Positions 61,701 through 64,000 of a DNA stretch of 64,000 nucleotides are shown piece after piece; the first letter of the stretch is position 1, and every line of letters starts with the position of its first letter. The notes beneath the pieces are model-generated. The model saw nothing but the letters and a program-made list of their open reading frames with translations. It had not been told where the DNA came from and did no database searches. This stretch comes from Pyropia yezoensis. Taxonomy: Eukaryota; Rhodophyta; Bangiophyceae; Bangiales; Bangiaceae. A program made the position numbers and the translations under genes. The stretch lies in NCBI GenBank assembly GCA_009829735.1, contig CM020618.1:6508882-6572881 (forward strand), given 5' to 3'.

Positions 61701-62022
61701 CGGCCGTACTTCCGTGTTGTTAACCGCCTGTCGGCTGTCGACGGCGCTGCATCTGTGCGCCTCTACCCTCTGCTCGAGCCCTAGACCACCGTCCGCTGCG
61801 GCTGTCGTCCCCTAACCCGTCGGCACACCTGCCTCTTCTTGCGTGGTCATCATCGTCTTTACCAACCCCTCCCGAGCACGGGCTCAGGGGTCGCTGTGCT
61901 TCAGGGTGTGGGTCTTGCTCCGGTCGGTCACGACGCCTGCCACCCTGCTCCCTCCCCCGCCCGCCTTCACTCCCTCCCCGCCCTCTTCCTCTTATTTCTT
62001 TCGTTCTCTCTGTCGCACCACC
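58747..62022. other. 3.3-kb intergenic region, no supported gene
   Basis: Frames on both strands (up to 276 codons at 60610-61440) show no domain and shift composition often. A hairpin-bearing 23-bp tandem repeat lies at 59829-59935. AT-rich patches occur at 59985-60080 and 61055-61110 (ACTAAACATATATACAATTTTTTTG). The last 200 bp before 62023 are pyrimidine-rich, fitting the 5' UTR of the next gene. Confidence 0.45.
59829..59935. repeat. 23-bp tandem repeat with internal hairpin
   Basis: About five copies of TTGTGAGTCGGGCTCACAAT plus GGG lie head to tail, with some copies shortened or changed (TCGTG for TCGGG). Each unit folds on itself, TTGTGAG pairing with CTCACAA around a 5-nt loop. Confidence 0.85.
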
Positions 62023-62625
62023 ATGGCGGGCGCCGCGCGCCTGGCCCGCCGGTCGACGGCATTGGCGGCCGTCCGATGGGCGGCGGCCACCACCCTGGCG
62101 GCGGTGGGCGTGATGGCGTTTGCCACCGCCGCTGCGGGCGCCCCCCCCCCCGTCCCTGCCGCCATCCCCGCCGCGTGCGTGGAAACCCGCACCTGCGCGT
62201 GTGCCTACCCGCCGGGGGCCCCCGCCGACGCACCCGACGCGGCGTGCACGATCCGCAAGTGTGTGACTTGTACGTGCTCCCGCGGGGGGGCGTGCACCAC
62301 CGCCTTGGTGCTGACGCAGGTGGGCACGGGGGATGAGGTAGGCGATGAGCTGCCGTCCACCTGGGGGGGGCCGGCCCCTGGTGGGGAGGGGGGAGGGGCG
62401 GCGACGGCGCCGCCGTCGGCGCCGGTGACACCGACGACAATGGCGACAGCATCGCCGACGCCGAAGCCGGCGGTGTCGTCGCCACCGGTGCAGGGCCGCG
62501 GCGGGGGGCGGGTGGCGGGATGCCTCGCACCGGGCACGCCGTGTGGCTTTTCGCCGTCGGCGCCGGCGTGTTGTGATGGCCGTGCCTGCGTGCGTGAAGG
62601 GCCGTTTCGGATGTGCGAGGAGTGA
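62023..62625 (+). CDS. Secreted Cys-rich protein with C-terminal cystine-knot-like motif
   Basis: The product is 200 aa from the ATG at 62023 (CACCATGGCG). A signal peptide spans about 13-40. A first Cys cluster follows (Cys52, 58, 60, 75, 80, 83, 85, 91). A Pro/Thr/Ser-rich linker (about 105-160) separates it from a last module with six Cys at 167, 174, 183, 184, 189 and 198. The spacing is C-x6-C-x8-CC-x4-C-x8-C, the signature of inhibitor-cystine-knot (knottin) folds. Such folds occur in protease inhibitors, plant and fungal secreted proteins and animal peptides; nothing here assigns an activity. It is probably extracellular. Family not recognised. Confidence 0.65.
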   Translation: MAGAARLARRSTALAAVRWAAATTLAAVGVMAFATAAAGAPPPVPAAIPAACVETRTCACAYPPGAPADAPDAACTIRKCVTCTCSRGGACTTALVLTQVGTGDEVGDELPSTWGGPAPGGEGGGAATAPPSAPVTPTTMATASPTPKPAVSSPPVQGRGGGRVAGCLAPGTPCGFSPSAPACCDGRACVREGPFRMCEE

Positions 62626-63135
62626 GGGTGGGATGTGGGGCGGGGGGGCCGGGAGAGGGCAGGCGGGGATCCATGAAGATGAGGTGGTACATAAGACAGC
62701 CGAGCGCGCGGCGAGCAAAGGAATGGACAAGGCAGCGGGAGGAGGGTCAGTAGCCGTTTGCATGGTAGTGCAGTGACAGTGTGTCGCATTGTCATTGGTA
62801 GCAATGACAGTACAATCACTGCCATGATGGGAACCGTCGCGGTTCCTCGTGCGGCCTTCCTGCTTCTCGCGGATTGCCTTGCTCTTGTCTATCTTTCTCT
62901 GGCACCTACTCCGTCTTCCCACTGATGCGCGTGCGAGTCTTTCTCAATAAGAGACGAGGCGCGGAGCCGTCTGCACCCACATCCTTTCTTCCATCCGCTT
63001 GTGACAAAAGTCAATAAAACGACGCAACTGTTGTTGTTAAGCACGGCGGCCTGACAGACGCAATCAGTGGCTGCCTTCTCACCCCCCTCCCCCTCCCCCC
63101 CTGCTCTTCACGCCGTCATACCCACACCCCATCGC
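62626..63135. other. Intergenic between convergent genes
   Basis: The 3' flanks of the Cys-rich protein gene (plus) and the collagen-like gene (minus). AATAAA occurs at 63013 and an AATAAG near 62946 on the plus strand. No gene was seen. Confidence 0.5.
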
Positions 63136-63999
63136 TCAATGGTAGGTGGTGTAGGTCGTCTCCTCGACCGGACCGTAGGTGACGACCGGGTGCTGCACCG
63201 CGCACTTGGGGCACTTGCCGTCCATGCCCGGCATACCCGCGGGACCCATCTTGCCCGCCGGCCCAGCCACGCTCTTCCCGGCGGGGCCGGTCGGCCCCGC
63301 GGGGCCGGCCGCGCCGGCCTTGCCGGCGGGGCCAGTCTTGCCTGCCGGACCCGCCGGACCCGCCGGCCCTGCCGGCCCCGCGCTGCCCTTGCCCGCAGGT
63401 CCCGCAGGTCCCGCAGGACCCGCAGGCCCCGCGGGGCCCGCCTTGCCGGCACCGTTCTTGCCGGCGGGACCCGTCTTGCCGGTGGGACCCGCGGGACCCG
63501 CGGGGCCGGCAGGGCCAGGAGGGCCAGCGGGTCCGAGCACCGCCGTCGCGGGCGCGACCGCGGGGGCCGCCTTGCCGGCGGGGCCGGCGGGTCCGGCAGG
63601 ACCGGCGGGGCCGGCAGGGCCAGCAGGTCCCGCGTCGCCCTTGTCGCCCTTACCGGCGGGACCAGCGGGGCCGGCAGGGCCAGCAGGCCCCGCGTCGCCC
63701 TTGTCGCCCTTACCGGCGGGACCAGCGGGGCCCGCGGGACCACCCGGCCCGGCGTCGCCCTTATCGCCCTTACCAGCGGGACCAGCGGGGCCCGCGGGGC
63801 CAGCCGGCCCAGCGTCACCCTTGTCACCCTTACCAGCGGGACCGGCGGGGCCAGCCGGCCCGGCGTCGCCCTTGGGACCCGGGGGGCCCGCCGGTCCCGG
63901 TGGGCCAGGCTTGCCCGCCGTCGCTGACGCGGGGGCGACCGCCGCAGACTTGGACGCCGGCCCCGCGGGGCCCTGCTTGCCCGCCGGCCCCGCCGGCCC
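63136..63999 (-). CDS. Collagen-like Gly-x-y repeat protein, 5' end outside the window
   Basis: The minus-strand frame is open from the window edge to the stop at 63136 (288 codons seen). It is almost entirely Gly-Pro-Ala and Gly-Lys-x/Gly-Asp-x triplets, the collagen pattern. Two interruptions rich in Ala/Val/Pro/Ser occur near 63920-63950 and 63545-63575. A 60-bp DNA period (20 residues, with Lys-Gly-Asp-Lys-Gly-Asp-Ala) is repeated at least four times in 63630-63860. The non-collagen C-terminus contains Cys-Pro-Lys-Cys and a Tyr/Thr-rich end. It is probably a secreted fibrous or wall protein; a signal peptide cannot be checked as the start is missing. Confidence 0.85.
   Translation of the reverse strand, partial: GPAGPAGKQGPAGPASKSAAVAPASATAGKPGPPGPAGPPGPKGDAGPAGPAGPAGKGDKGDAGPAGPAGPAGPAGKGDKGDAGPGGPAGPAGPAGKGDKGDAGPAGPAGPAGPAGKGDKGDAGPAGPAGPAGPAGPAGPAGKAAPAVAPATAVLGPAGPPGPAGPAGPAGPTGKTGPAGKNGAGKAGPAGPAGPAGPAGPAGKGSAGPAGPAGPAGPAGKTGPAGKAGAAGPAGPTGPAGKSVAGPAGKMGPAGMPGMDGKCPKCAVQHPVVTYGPVEETTYTTYH
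63630..63869. repeat. 60-bp tandem repeats inside the collagen-like gene
   Basis: Blocks starting CGCGTCGCCCTTGTCGCCCT recur every 60 bp (about 63632, 63692, 63752, 63812), diverging by single substitutions. They code for 20-residue Gly-x-y units. Confidence 0.85.
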
Positions 64000-64000
64000 C

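Overview
This is nuclear DNA from a photosynthetic eukaryote. The best fit is a bangiophyte red alga (Porphyra/Pyropia-like); this is inferred from gene content and composition, not from a database match. The DNA is very GC-rich, with long G/C homopolymers and GCC/GGC tracts. Genes are mostly single-exon, with a few short GT-AG introns (132-333 nt in the cases resolved here). Markers include a nuclear plastid Rieske gene (petC) whose simple transit peptide has Phe at position 4, a plastid RsfS/Iojap protein, eukaryote-only complexes (COG, COP9 signalosome, CPSF, RNase P/MRP), and a tRNA-Tyr that appears to carry two introns. High GC makes long open frames common on both strands, so only frames with recognisable domains or good coding logic are listed as genes.

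Layout. 0-12 kb: a GT92-like glycosyltransferase, a doubtful low-complexity frame, and a WRAP53/TCAB1 homologue. 12-16.5 kb: a NOPCHAP1-like small protein divergent from WRAP53, then a three-exon C2H2 zinc-finger protein. 17.2-20.1 kb: a near-perfect inverted duplication (two 1263-bp arms, 308-bp spacer), each arm carrying a complete petC. 22-29 kb: an unknown Ser/Gly/Ala-rich protein, RsfS/Iojap, and nicotinate phosphoribosyltransferase with a 12-codon last exon. 30-42 kb: a plastid-type alpha/beta hydrolase, COG8 and CSN1 (divergent), POP4 (frame broken in a G12 run) convergent with STK19, and a CBSX3-like CBS-pair protein. 42-48 kb: an unknown type I membrane protein and a secreted tyrosinase with a Cys-rich head and Pro-Thr hinge. 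49-55.3 kb: OMA1 metalloprotease (two exons), a small DnaJ-type zinc-binding protein, and CPSF73 (two exons). 55.5-64 kb: tRNA-Tyr(GUA), a two-domain GT77-type glycosyltransferase, a secreted cystine-knot-like protein, and a collagen-like protein running off the right edge.

The genes do not form one pathway. Several neighbours share themes. WRAP53 and the NOPCHAP1-like gene, both small-RNP assembly factors in other organisms, sit head-to-head over 369 bp. COG8 and CSN1 also share a short divergent promoter. Secreted, wall or Golgi functions recur (GT92, GT77, tyrosinase, collagen-like, cystine-knot). Five introns were resolved by restoring conserved protein motifs across the junctions (zinc fingers, the NAPRT C-terminus, the CPSF73 N-terminus, the OMA1 presequence). 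All such joins are predictions from the genomic sequence alone.
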